Shown here: positions 21,113-34,700 of the stretch, piece after piece
Layout of the letters: every line of letters starts with the position of its first letter
Position numbering within the stretch: position 1 is the first letter of the stretch
From: Capitella teleta
Taxonomy: Eukaryota; Annelida; Polychaeta; Capitellidae
DNA length: 64,000 bases
Assembly: GCA_000328365.1 (NCBI GenBank)
Contig: KB307163.1
Location: 85,200 to 149,199, forward strand
Direction: 5' to 3'
Notes under the pieces: model-generated
What the model was told of the DNA's origin: nothing
Seen by the model: only the letters and a program-made list of their open reading frames with translations
Database searches by the model: none
Made by a program: the position numbers and the translations under genes

Positions 21113-22790
21113 TCCTTCTGACCTTCGTCCGCATCAGGTGTTATGTAATGTCTTGCTCCAACATAGAATCAATGATATAATTTTCTTTTCTTGTGAGCAC
21201 AGAATTCAGCGGTGAGTTCCGGGATCATGGGCGATTTTTGCCGGAACCAAAACTCCAGGAAATGACCTGGATTGCGGGCAGCCAGAGTCAGAACCCAGAA
21301 CTCTGTGGATAACTAGTACATCATTTACATAATAGCAATAGAGCTAGCACAGATAAGTCGGGTGAGGTCTGCGTACCCCTGATTCTAGCTGCATTCTGTT
21401 GTCATAATCTATGGGGGTGATGATTTCCAATATATAGAGTCCTGGAACAAGACTACCCTGGCCCCCTGGGTCTTGCTGTAGTATGTAAGCTACAATATAG
21501 CTATCCCTGCACATGATATAATGTGCACAGGATTATCAATATCATAGTCTTGACAACTCTTTGAATTTGATACTATATAATATTATCACACATATCATGC
21601 AGTCCTAATCAGCCTGTCATACCCCACTTTCAACATTATTTTCTGCTGACCAGGTCAGTCACTCACTGTGACTGTCAGTCTCAGTCTATAACTGCATCAT
21701 GTGTGACAGTCAGTCTGACTGTAAGTGTCACTCACTCAGACTCAGTCACTGTCAGTGTCATGTGTGTCGATCAGTCATTCTGTAATCGGTGTCAATGTGT
21801 GGCTGTGACTATGCCGTATGCGCTCCGGTGATAGGACTATGGGTCGAAAGTTCATAAATAAAACTCGTTGGATTAAAATTGGAAGCACGGAGTCATTCAC
21901 GAGTCAACTTAGATCGAATAATAAGTAAAATACCGAGAAGCGATCTTACGTTGTTTTCAGTGTGTGTAGTGGCCTCGTTCTGAGCAGTCCAACAATCATA
22001 CAGAGCTAGCTCAAATCGAGTGATTCGTATTTTATAAATTATCCAATTTATATCTTATTCAACCACCATTACTACATATTCTACAAATATAGAACATATA
22101 ATATAAAATGCGGATTTTTAAACCATTATTACACGATGAAAAATAGATGAATTTCAACACGCTCACCGATCGAACAGAGCTACTCCGACACAAATGTCAA
22201 CAAAAACCTGTCAAAGTTCTCGACGGCCTAGAGCGATTCAGCTCTGAATATAAGGAAATGAAGCCTACTACAATCAAATGCGTTGTTATTAAAGCAACCT
22301 TGGTGTTAGGTGATTGTTTATCTGCGTTGCAACTTTTTTTCTTCGATTTTCAATAATATCGAGTTAAATAAAAGTGTCGCTCTTCTTGTTGACGGATATT
22401 TCTGGCTCTGACGTCGTCTGCTGCGACCACGTGCCACGCCCACGGCGAATAATGTTATGACCTATGACCCCACGGCGAATACTAGTCTAGTACATACAGT
22501 GATTACCTAAGCATGTACGTCTTTTGACTGCAATATACACACAATTACTGAATGACTGTGCCTAGCTTTTGACAATAGCTTGGAATTGAAGAAGAATACT
22601 AATATTACTAGTATAATTATATTATAAATACCAGACGCCAACGTGTTGATTTTAGGGCTGTTCTGATTGCGACGCCTCGGCATACCACAAAGTGTTTCCC
22701 TTAAATCTGGCCTCAATTCTGACCTATTAATATCGATTTCTAAATTTATGGTTCACAGACATTGAAATTCTCTCATTGTTGCTATAAAAT

Positions 22791-25700
22791 ATGGCTATAC
22801 AATGGCTAACACTCATTTCATCATTTACAGTTTTCTTCGCTGCAATCTCTGCTCAAATGCACGAATCTGCGGTTTCTGAAGAGTTCTACTTTCACGTATT
22901 CAAACGATCAGACTTTTTCAACCACACTGGTATATTAACAAAATTTAACTGATTTTTGTGTGTGACATATTTCTCCTTATATAGACGCTCCCCCCTCGGA
23001 TCCTGTCAGTTTTTCCGCTTCGCTAGTCGATCTTCCGGATCCTCCAGAATGGCTAGATTTCTCTCAGCGGGATCCATACAAGGATGCCGTTTTGTATGGA
23101 ACGCCGAATCGGGGTGAAGCATCCTCTTCACTTGAGGTGATTCCGACGGGAAATTCAACGCGGATGCAAATTATTCTTCCGCAGATAGTGGCGCTCAACC
23201 AGAGAACGCAGCAGATTTCTCACAGAACCTTGCACATCCAGGTTAAACCAGGCAACAGTGGGTATATGAATCTTGTTTTCATGTGTTGCTAAGTTCTCTT
23301 ACTCACCAAGATGCTCCGAAATATTTGTTGGAGATGAGGATCTCCAATATGGAGGTTGACGACATCCTGTTAGGCAAACGTATCAACTCCCTGCTCTACA
23401 AGCTGCTTAAGGTTTGGCCTCAAGCCGATAATCTTGGCCTTGTTCCGACTCAGGTGAAATCGCTGGTTGACGTCACGAGCCGAGTTCCTCTGATCGTTGG
23501 AGTGAATCCCTTTAAAGGGTTCGTATAATCAGCGAAGGAAAACAATATCCTAATTTGTATCAATCATGTACGTGAAGATTTTGGAATAATCATTTTATTC
23601 TTGATGTAGAAGGGGTGGTAATTGATCTATGGTAATAATGCAGTAATTTGAATTAATATAAAAATTATTAATATTTTCGTTTTAATTAGTGATTTAGTAT
23701 TCAGCTGTTTCATTACGTCAAAATTATGAGTAATCGTGGCCTGCTCTAGTGCCCTTCATTGCCAAAGTCGTGCAAATTGCGGAGTGGGCGCCATTTTGTG
23801 TCCATATAATTAGGAGCCATTTAATTGATTTGATTTAACACGTTTATGAATATTAATGATTTTCAAATAAATAGGTGACGACTGCACCAACTAGTCAATA
23901 AGAATGGCTGTTATGTTCGATTTGCTTATGTTAGATACATAGGAAATGTACAAATGTACAGAGCGCTGTATTTTATACAAAGCAATCATTTATTTCCAGG
24001 GTGCTTGTTCAAGTGAGTGGACTGACAGAGTTTTCTCGGGATCTGAATCAGATTGAGGGAGAGATCCGTGGGGAGGAATGCCAGTTGGACGGATCAGGGC
24101 AGCCGGTTGTGCAAATCGCTTCCATGTTTTCTCCGCCATTTGAGATCAGTTGGTGTTACTTCCGATTGGTACGTGGAACGCATGGCGTATGCACTAACAT
24201 GCATGTTCACCTCACGTCTGCTCATCAACGTATCACCTGAAATTACATTCAACTTTGTTTGGATTGAGTTCACTTGCTGAGGTACAACCTGCTGTATTGG
24301 GAGCATCTAGGGGCGTGGCTCCAGTTGCTCCAAAGTCAAATTCTGCTTCAGAAGGAGTGTTCGGTATGGTAACCGGTTGAGTTATCGATGAGAATGTAAA
24401 ACTGTTCATGGTGAACTATACAAAATGAAATAAAACTCTCGCTAATTTGTGGCTTCACTTGATTATAAGGTGTAGCATGGTTTTGTCCTAAAGGGAATGA
24501 TTGTTTTTACTTTCCACCACACGTACGGAATTGTGTGTTCCCTGTCCCCTCCCCTATATGTAACAAAGAACATCATAACGGAACTGGTTGCGTTATGATT
24601 TTCGATTTCAGCACACGCAAAGCAAACAGCGATGCGTGATTGTTTTCACACGCGTGGAATATAACGGATCTTTTGCCTGAGCGGATTTTCACTTCTCACG
24701 ATTACAATATCTGCAACGTGCAGGTCTCACAGGCTTAATTATAGAGTGGGAAAATTTAATACATTCCTCACTCGGTATAATATGTCACAATAAGCCGCAT
24801 ATTGACATTATTTCTTGATTTGATATAATAATAATAATATATTGTTTATATATATATTTGGGATATATATTTCTGGTTGAAGCAATAATCATTACGCTCA
24901 GTTTCATTAGAACGGATATTCGGCGGTTTCGTCAATAGAACCAATTATACCCATTATGTAACCAAACCCAGATAGCATTCAAGTGTCATTGTGATACCTA
25001 TTTCGGCACAGACATTTTTTATGTGTATAATTCTCGCCACAAAAGTGGCAGAAGAACGACAGTGGCAAGAAGCGATACTTCTGTGACAATGATGATGGGT
25101 AAAATTAATGGCATATAACCGACACCTGAATGCTATCTGGGAAGAGATCAGCTTCTCTTATTTAAATCTTATATGGAATTAGACTAATGAGTATTTTGAG
25201 GTCAAGATGGGAGTTCATTCCATAATTACATTGTACTCCAGGACAGGAAAATTAACAGATAAACCGTCGAGCAGGCTTCGTCGGTGAGCTCAATGTTCGG
25301 AATGAATTAAAGCAGAAAGTTGAGTCATGCGTTGGATTTTCCAAACCCTTTGCGTCATAAAGAGATGGAGACTAGACGTGGCCACGTGATGCAAAGAGTA
25401 TAAATCACTCACGTTCTCCCTTTGAGACGCCATTCTCAATTCAATATTTTTGTTTGTTTTATTTCGTGTCAGAATCATGGAATTTATGTCAGTTTTGCAC
25501 GCAAGAATATAGGATATGATTATCTCATTTGTTTTGGGTTACAGCACTGTCTTGTTAGAATCTTATTAGAAGAAGTAAGCCGGTCTGAAATTACGTCATC
25601 CTAAGATGACCTCGAATGGAGTGCTGACCTGGATGTGGTCATGCTGCTTTCCCCCGTAGATGATGGTTCTCGAGTACTTTGGCGAAATCTCATTGTTCTT

Positions 25701-28700
25701 ATTTGGACTGAGTGCTGCTCCGCTGGATTCGTGTCTTAAGAGGGAGCGAGATGATTGAATAATTTATTGATTAGATAATACAGATTATACATGAAGACTA
25801 CTATAAGTGAATAATTATAATCTCCGATTTGTTCACATCAAAAGAGGCAAGCATGAACCTCTGAGTAATTGGTAGCGCGATCAATGCTTCATTTGCTATA
25901 TCAAGCACCACTCCAATATCTCAAACACACGCCTTATTTATTAGTTATTACGCAACTGCATTTATACGCCAAATGAATCCAATTCTTGCTTCCTTGTTCT
26001 GATCACAATCATAACATACACGAAGCAGTTGCACAATTGATGAGTTTTGCTCACAATATTCATCCGCCATCCAACCAGGGATATATGCACGGTGATATAA
26101 GGTTTCTTTTTGGGCTGCAATGACTGGGATTACACCTTTCCGGAGACTCTTGCTACAAGTGCTCAGCTCGAAATTAGCATCCTGAAATCCGATTGTTTCA
26201 GCAAGACCACCCTCTCTCATGCTGCCATGCGCCATTGGCTCTGTGAATGAAAACAAGCCCCTAGTGGTCGACACATTTCACCTGATACTAACTTATTAAT
26301 TAGTTTTTGTTGAAATTCTGTGATTACGCCGACAAGTGGTTTAAGAAACTTTTTTTCTTCTGAATTCAGGGACCTGAAGATTTAACATCTTCAATGATTG
26401 AGCATTGTATACATTTAATTTAGAGACAAGACATAATTATTGCTCATTTTCGTGATAGTTCTGATGTAATGAAAATACCACATTTCAAAGTTTCAATTGG
26501 ATCACAGTGTGATTGAGATACCTGAGAAAGGTGGCGGCGTGTCATGTAGGTCAAAAGGTCAAAGGTCACACAGTAGAACCACCAGAAACCGCGACTCTGA
26601 AGCATTTCGATCTTTTCATCCCCCCCCCTCCCCTGTCTTACAAAACAAGAATTCTGTTGTACTGTGTGAAAGGAGCTATTGTTCCGTATCTGTGGTAATT
26701 GCATCACAGACTTGATGACTGTGTGTAATATGCGATAGGTTCATCTCGGAGGGGGCACTGTAGGTTTTGCTACTCACGCAGTTATGCTAATTACGTGAAA
26801 CTTATTGTTCATTCAATACACACTGTTATATACTAGCTATTATGACTGTGAAAATAAATATATGGCTCTCAATTGTTGGGAATCTTGTAACGCTCCCTGT
26901 GTTTTCCTTTGAATTGAATACTGAATATGAGGCGGCATCTTTGAAGTTGTTGTCGACCAGGGGGGGGGGGGGCGGGGGGGATGACATGGACAAATACGAT
27001 CCACTAGTTGGCCTATTAGTTGCAATCAAACGAAACTCTACGCTTGTTAGGCATTGTGCTTGGATTCTGCAGGAAGTCATGCAGGTCACATGTCATTTTA
27101 TCTACAATTTCTACACCAATTACACAAGCATAACGACTAGCCAATCCGTATACAAGAAAGCGTAAGTTACTGGTTCAGTATCATTTATATATTATTCTTA
27201 TTGATTGGGTGACCAATGGCAGATATTACTTCCTTTCCTTTATCCCGACAATATGATGATTGTTTTTGGGACTGACGTCAATATAACACAACGTTTACAT
27301 ACAGCTGTTGACTTTATGATTGGGATATGATGGTATGCAGGGAAAGTCAACTCTATTTTCACCCTAATGTCATCACCAAGTCTGCGTAAATTCCCTTGAG
27401 AGCGTAATTTGTTACATCACACTGGGGTGTACTCGTTAAGCCTGTATTGTTTGTCTTTTTTTGTATACAATAGGTTCGCTGTGCAACATGCAGATATATT
27501 ATATGACACGCGCATGTTTCACTTTATACGTTAATTATGGCAAATTCAGTGTGCATGCGCAGTCAGATGCATTATGGGATGGCTGGCTTAGCAATATATA
27601 GTCCCAATACTGACTGAAATAGCATTTCGGTCACATAGGGTGGAGCGATTCTACAAAGCGCCGATTTATGCTCTATTATAACATGTAAATGTCTCATATT
27701 GAGTAATATACAATGCACAAAAAGGAGCAATATTTTTATTAACTACGTGTATTAACAGCCCTTCTCAGTACAATGACACGAAATCGGCCAACTTCATGAA
27801 GCAATATTCGTTGAAATATCGACATTCGCATGAATTCCGACGCTCCGTTGCCATGGTGAGACTTCGTCTCGTCGGTTATTTGGCGCTAGATTCACGAGAA
27901 CATTATCAACCCGAGCATAATCATCGACTTCCGAGTGACTTAACCGGATTATACCACGAATTAAACCTTCAAAATTGATCGAGCCGAGATACGCTTTGGC
28001 TTTGAGTGCACCATTTTGAAAGTTATTTTTTACGCAGTTGGTCTGTTAGACACCTGGACAAAACCTACAGCAAATTCTTCTCAGATCCCGATGAAATGAG
28101 TATTAGATATCCAGTATCAACGAATAGTAACATAAGATGTATTTCCTCCTAGAACCATGTCAATTTCCACCAAAATCGAAGGAAATTCCCCAATATAACA
28201 AACAAACGCTAGAATAAATGACCTTTGACCTGTCGTATCAACATAGATGCAATCACGGACCGTTTATCATGGATGAATGCGGACAAAAATTACAGAAAGC
28301 GCACATCTGATCTAATTTTTTATTAACGTTTGCATTTTAAACGCAGAAATTTTTGCCTATATGCATTATTTGCATATATAATAAAAAATTGAGATGTTCT
28401 TAAAGCAGGTCATTATAACGTCCAATTAGCGATTGCGTTATGAAAGTGCATTTTGAGATCAAAACATTCGGTGAATGGCGAGAGTGATCAATGCTATTTG
28501 CTTATTTATACGCGTTCACTATGCACGGATTATGCACTCAAATACACAACGCTGATTGGCCGACAGACTCACTGAGTGGTATACTACGCTGTTAACGTGC
28601 ACGAAATTGCTCAGAACTTTTGCTTTCGACTTTGGCCGAACCAAGTAGATTTTTGGATTTACACTCGAATTCGGCTTCGGGTTCCGTAGGCGGCCATACC

Positions 28701-31700
28701 TCGTAATCGTTTTGTCTCAACCTGCTCGATCTCTCGCTTGGCGCTTGGATCATCGACACGGGGACTCAGCCTATGATAGATGGGATCTCTGCTGGCCCGA
28801 GTCCCCGATCGGGGAACAGCTTAGCAATAAGAGGAATAACTCTGATACTGCAATACTTTGGATATATCTCTCAATCTCGAGAGATATCCAAACAATTTTA
28901 TTAATGACTATTTGATCATAATCAAGTAAACAAGAAATAACCCAGAAACCTATCGATTGCGGGTGTATTTAAACGCATACTATGCGTCCTTCACTTTCAA
29001 AGCTACTAAGAAAATAATCATCATTGATTCGGACCCAGAATTACCAGCGACGATTTCAAGCATATTGTCACCTTCGCCTGCCGCATGGCGCATCATAAGA
29101 AGTGATAGAACATTGTGTAAAGTGCGTAGCCTTAGTTTTTTGGAGCTAAATCACGAAGCAGGTGCAACGTTCGTGACGTGTTGCAAGCGTTATTGTGAAC
29201 CCAGTCAACCCTGCTCCGCAACTCATGTTTTCCTATGGTCTAATCTGCTTATTGGTATTAATTGTGGGCTAGTATCGTCAGTACATTGGAAAATACAGTA
29301 GGATTTTCTATAATCTCTATAGAATGTGAGCTATATAATTGTGAGGATTTTATAACAGAGCAAATGTTGCTGAATTCTGGAGATTATCACACGGTTAGCC
29401 AAACCTCATGGGCGGATGGCGAGGTTTTGCAAATATATAAAATCATAGAAAATAGAAGGTATTTCTTACTATACGCCAATATAAACAAGTTGAAAATTAA
29501 GTTGATTGCTAATGTGATTGAAAACTATTCAACTATTTTTTTTTTTATCGATTGTTTTCCTCTCAAAAACAGTGGCCATTCCATTCAACTCATTCGATAA
29601 AATCTGTATTGGGAAATGTACATTTGCCAACTGTGGTATTGGGGCACGAGGAATGCAGGACTGGCTCATATGACGTGAGCTACGTTTTTTTTGGGATATA
29701 TTGGGATCATCGTCACACACATATTGCCACGTGATTGTGGTTATTATGTTGTAACCAGTGCTGAGTCTCACAACAGGCGATTTATCGTGCATATTCGGCG
29801 TTCGCAATTCGCGCTGCTGTATTCTGGAGATGCTGGGGTCGAGTAGTTGTTGAGGCACAGATTGGCTGCCAATGAGGAACAACAGAAGGTCTACTCTGCT
29901 CATTACAAAGGCACGCGGACGATTAACTGAGGCAGTTCCTAAGAGCAGTTGATAATAAGATGAACATCCGCATTGAAGTGTCGGTTTAAATAGACCTCTA
30001 GATATTCGTCATGCTTTCTTGCTCCGTCCTAATGTTTGATGGATTAAACACACTGACAGTTTCGGTTCATATGCTGCAGGCACAAAGGGCTTTTAGGTCA
30101 TTAATTGAAATTGACGCATGGTTGACAATCATGAGCGTAGAGATGGGTGTGCACTCCGTATTTGGAAGCCATGTCACACATCAAAGGCGTCTGACTGAAG
30201 TGATGAGGTGACAACATCGGTCTGCATGGCGACGTTTTTATGACCGAAGAAGTGACTCTAGATCACCAGGGAAGAAAGCTAGGGCATTGAATTTCCTCGC
30301 TATTGAGGAGTATCTTAGTGAGTGCGAAGGAGGTCCGAGTTTTGGGTGATATCATCCCTCCTTTTTATCACCATTTCATAACACCCTTAATGAGTCATTA
30401 TTATATGATATATTTTATTTATAGACTCAATCAACCGAATTGTTAGCAGACAGGCTTATCAGTACATTCGCCTCACAGATCACGCCGGCCTTTCGTTCTG
30501 ATAAGGGGTCACGATGATGTGTGGATCAGGGGTTACACAGAATTAAACAGCATTTCGCTCGTTATTGGTTTTGCTCATTGCTGAAACAGCCTGGTTTATA
30601 TGCGTGTGTCACGTGGGCTGATAACATGTGGATTATATTCCACCTGAGCATTTGATGAGGCTGATGCACCTGTGTGAACCTCGTGTGGTGTTATTGTGAC
30701 ATAAGGATGACCTCAAAGAAGAGACCAAATGGATGACCCCCCTCGCAAAGTCACTTAATGACACTGTGCCAAACGATTGCGAGTCAAAAGACGAATTGGC
30801 TGTAGAGCAACAATGAAAGCATTGCGTAGAAATTAGGATTATCTAAATAATGCAATTACCTGATCCCCAGTCCTCGTTTGGTCATCGGTAATTCTGCAGT
30901 TGTCATTTACATATATTTCATCTCACGTCATTTGCGTTTGCTTCTCGGATGGTGCACGCTCGGTTTAACAAGGTTAAGCTAATTCTTATACAAGAATGAG
31001 CCTAAGTGATTTCATGAACATGGGTTTAACTATCTCAGGGTTAACTCCTCCAATGACAAGGGTTCAACTGCTTGGTTTATGACAGTTCAACAATAAACAA
31101 TAATAAACATATGCAATTTGAGAATAGAATAAATATGCGAAGAATTTAATCAATGCATCTTGGTTCATTTCTATGCATTTGTGAGGCACACAAATCACAT
31201 CATTAATAATCCTATAAAAGCATCAGCACCCATGATTCTCGCGGGCATTCATAACGCACTTCAGTGACCCTCTAGATTGAGAATAGACGGCCTCGTACAA
31301 GAATGAAAACCGCAAAATTAGCTGCGTCGTCACTTCAAAATTTCAAGAGAGTATATTTCAAAAATTAAGCGTAATATCGTATCAAAGTAGGATAAATAAC
31401 GAACATTAGAGAGATATGCGACATACTAGTTTTAGCAATGGTTATCTCTCCTGGTATCACACGCTGCCCTAGTATAATCTGGTGTAGTTTGTCAGCATCG
31501 ACAGAGAATGTTTGTCATTTAGTGGCTTAACCACGTTCATGGAATTAGGTTAACCGCTAAGTTTTAGCTAATCTAACTCAAGCTGTAATCTGAGCTGAAC
31601 AAGGTTCTTGAAATCGGGCCGTGGTTTTGAAATTATATAACAAACCGTGACCACATTTTGTTTGAACCGTGGATGCAGTTTCAAAAGCCAGAAGTTGTCA

Positions 31701-34700
31701 ACGAAAGCAAAAGACCGTTCCGTGATGACATAACATGCCATGACATATGTGACATAACATGACAACAGAATGCAACACGACGCCCTGCCGCAACACGCCA
31801 TGCATCACGTTCTCGCCTTTATTGCGTAACAGCCCAACACCCAGACGCCCTTGATGAGTTCAGTAATCTAATTACGTAATTGTCTCTAGATATGACAGTT
31901 TGTCATACACGTGACATAGACCAGAATCTCCGATGAGAAATAATTACGAAATAGAATGACACCAAGGCCGAGATTAATCATTGTTAGTTATAGTACTTTT
32001 CAGCCATGCCCTTCAGGCAACAGCTGCCGGATAGTCTAGATCCTGCACCCATGGAGAGGCGCCCATCTCGTTCCATTTTCATCGATGGAATGCTCTTGGT
32101 GTCATCTCCGTCCTCCATATCCTCCATAAATAATTATTGGCGTCCTGGATTAGGCCTGGAATACTGCTTTTTGTTCTTATATAATTATTGGTCAACCATA
32201 GACACCGGAGATGGTTCTATGAGGAAACATAATTCTGCTTCCTGACTATCGCCCGACATTCCCAAGACCCAGGCGTATTGGCCCCGAGGCGAAATAACAT
32301 GTAGTCGAAATAAAATACCGCACGCCATGCTGAAACAATAGCACACCCACCACAGTTTCAGCGAAGAGGAAAGAAGAATTTAATTCCTCAATGGTTCCAG
32401 CCATTCAACTCCCTCATAGCCACATTGACTTGCATTATCTTGAAGAACTTGGAGAGAAGTAATAATATGGCTGAAAATACGCAACAACAATCAAGTGACG
32501 ATATTTCGTTCCCAATTCCAACACGTATACCTCATTATTAAGCGAAGGCTACACTAAGCATAAACGAAGCGATGCTTATGCAACCCCTTACGCAACGCTA
32601 TAACTTTGGCCTGAGTGAGTCAATGCGGAACCTGCTGACCGCTATGCGGAGCCACCTCTGCTCTGACGTCACAAAATCGACGGAGTCAGCCTTCTTAGTC
32701 TCTAAGTTCTTTGTTAATCTACACCCTCTCCAAGGAAACCCCCGCGCGGATTTTGACCTTATAATTTATACACGTATCAGAAAATAGTCTTCCTTGAATG
32801 ATAAGCGTATATAATAATGTATATTTTCTAACCTGAGTCCACGAATGATTGTCGCGTCGAGTGATGTATTCATTCGTGTTTGCTGTTCATCTGGTGTGCT
32901 GTTCTTCAGATTGGAACGATGGTTTTGGAGAACAGCGGTTGTTGTATAATGCATGGCATACATGTATATACATTGTATATCTATTTAGAACATGTACAAA
33001 CAAAAATAGGGTCACGTACCCCAAGGACAGTTTTAGCTGGAGCTGCCACACTTGAATATTTTTGTGTGTTGTGCGTTAGTGCTTTGCTTGCATTTCTTCT
33101 CTCGGGAACGTATTAATATTGCACCCTGTTTCTTCAGAGTTTCAGTTTTGTTTGTGGGTTGCTTTACCCTTCGTTCCTATACATATGTCATAATATAAAC
33201 CACATAACCACATTGTGAACTCATATAAGTGAGTATTTAAACTATAAATCTCTATAATTATCTCTTAATATAGCACTATCCCATTACGTAATGTACCAAT
33301 CTGACCTTTACGTTACTAGTATCACATTTTATTTCTATCTATTATGGATTGAGCACATACGTGCAGATTATTTTTACGGGTTCTTTATGTTGCTTGAAGG
33401 CACTATTAGTAACACATACGCGAGATTGATCTGTTCATTTGCACCACACATCTTTCGATGCGAGAATTACCGAAGCAATGGAAACCACACGGGAAGGGGG
33501 TATGGGTGGGGACAGACATTTATGCAGGACCCCCCTGCTTGTGGGGTTATAAGGTCATGGTTAAAAACATGGTCTGAACCGGGGTTTTATCGATCCGTTC
33601 GTGGTTCAATCTTTCCTGTCTTCCGGATTGTTTTTGGTTGCATGAGCACCGGATCTTAGCGATTTACCTCTCACATGTCTTTGTTCCGATTCTCTTGCTA
33701 ACAAAACAAGGCGAGACACTCAATGTTTATTGAGTTGACAATCCCCTCGAAGGCGCTTTCCTGGTCTCTGGTAGTTCCACCTGATTTTTCTTTTCTGCTG
33801 AGATAGATGTCACTCCAATCCCTGGTAGCAGCACAATCGTAGGACATCAATGAGAGGCCAGATCTGATCAGTACACACCGACTTCTATGAAACCGGCCAT
33901 TTACTTTCATTCATCTCATTTACACCTGTACAATTTACGCAGACCTCTCTTAAGAAGATCTCGTTATCACCTCTGACTTCTCCGTCATTGAGAAATGTCT
34001 GAATGGCGCTTGGGCGTATCGTGTTGTAAATGCGACCAGCGATTCACTGGCTCTATCTCATGAGGGCGTGTCCTCATTGATGTGAAGCTCATTTCATCCA
34101 GATCATTATTTAACCCAGTAATTGGTGAGCTGATTTCAGCACCAGGTAACTACCTCGGTGAAGCCTTAGCAATTTATCTCATGTATAATCTCCTGGCCCT
34201 GTCTGTATCTATTTATGCGAACATGAATCAAGCCAACCTTTATTGAATCTGCTCCTGCATAGATCACAAACGTCGCTGGGAGACCTTCCAAATGGGCCAG
34301 GAACGACGGGACATGCAGCTGTTAAGCCGACCATGTGCCTTGTTTTCTGCTTATAAATGCCACTTTACATTGACGGCTGCCACCACGCGATCCGTCATGG
34401 CACTGTTCCATGTCAACCTCTGCTTACATTGCTGTTGAATTCGCTGTCACATTGTTCGTTGGTATTAGAGAAGGAGAGAAAAATGGAAACACTCTCGGTG
34501 GGACATTGGCATTGAATGCAATCTTCATGATGAATCATTCATTGCTGAGTTTAGGTCATGCACTGGCCTCGACGGAGTCCATTGTCATTCTACTCAACAA
34601 CTCTCAAAGAAACTGATCTCAGGCAACTGTATAATGTTCAATAATAGTACAGTTGACACCAATGGTAGGGTGCAATTGTGGGTATTCTTCCTTGCGGTTT

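Larger units (their letters stand above)
19301..22790. other. Divergent spacer between YKT6 and the sarcoglycan gene
   Basis: Holds the presumed 5' UTR and promoter of YKT6, a three-half-site nuclear-receptor motif (20176-20194), a fold-back element (20705-21112), and a degenerate CAGTCACTG-rich stretch (21655-21790). GC-richer sequence around 22390-22470 may belong to the sarcoglycan promoter. The short ORFs look random. Confidence 0.5.

Noticed and set aside
25948-26274. 108-codon minus ORF (MSTTRGLFSFTEP...)
   Set aside because: No recognisable domain, no convincing splice or promoter signal.
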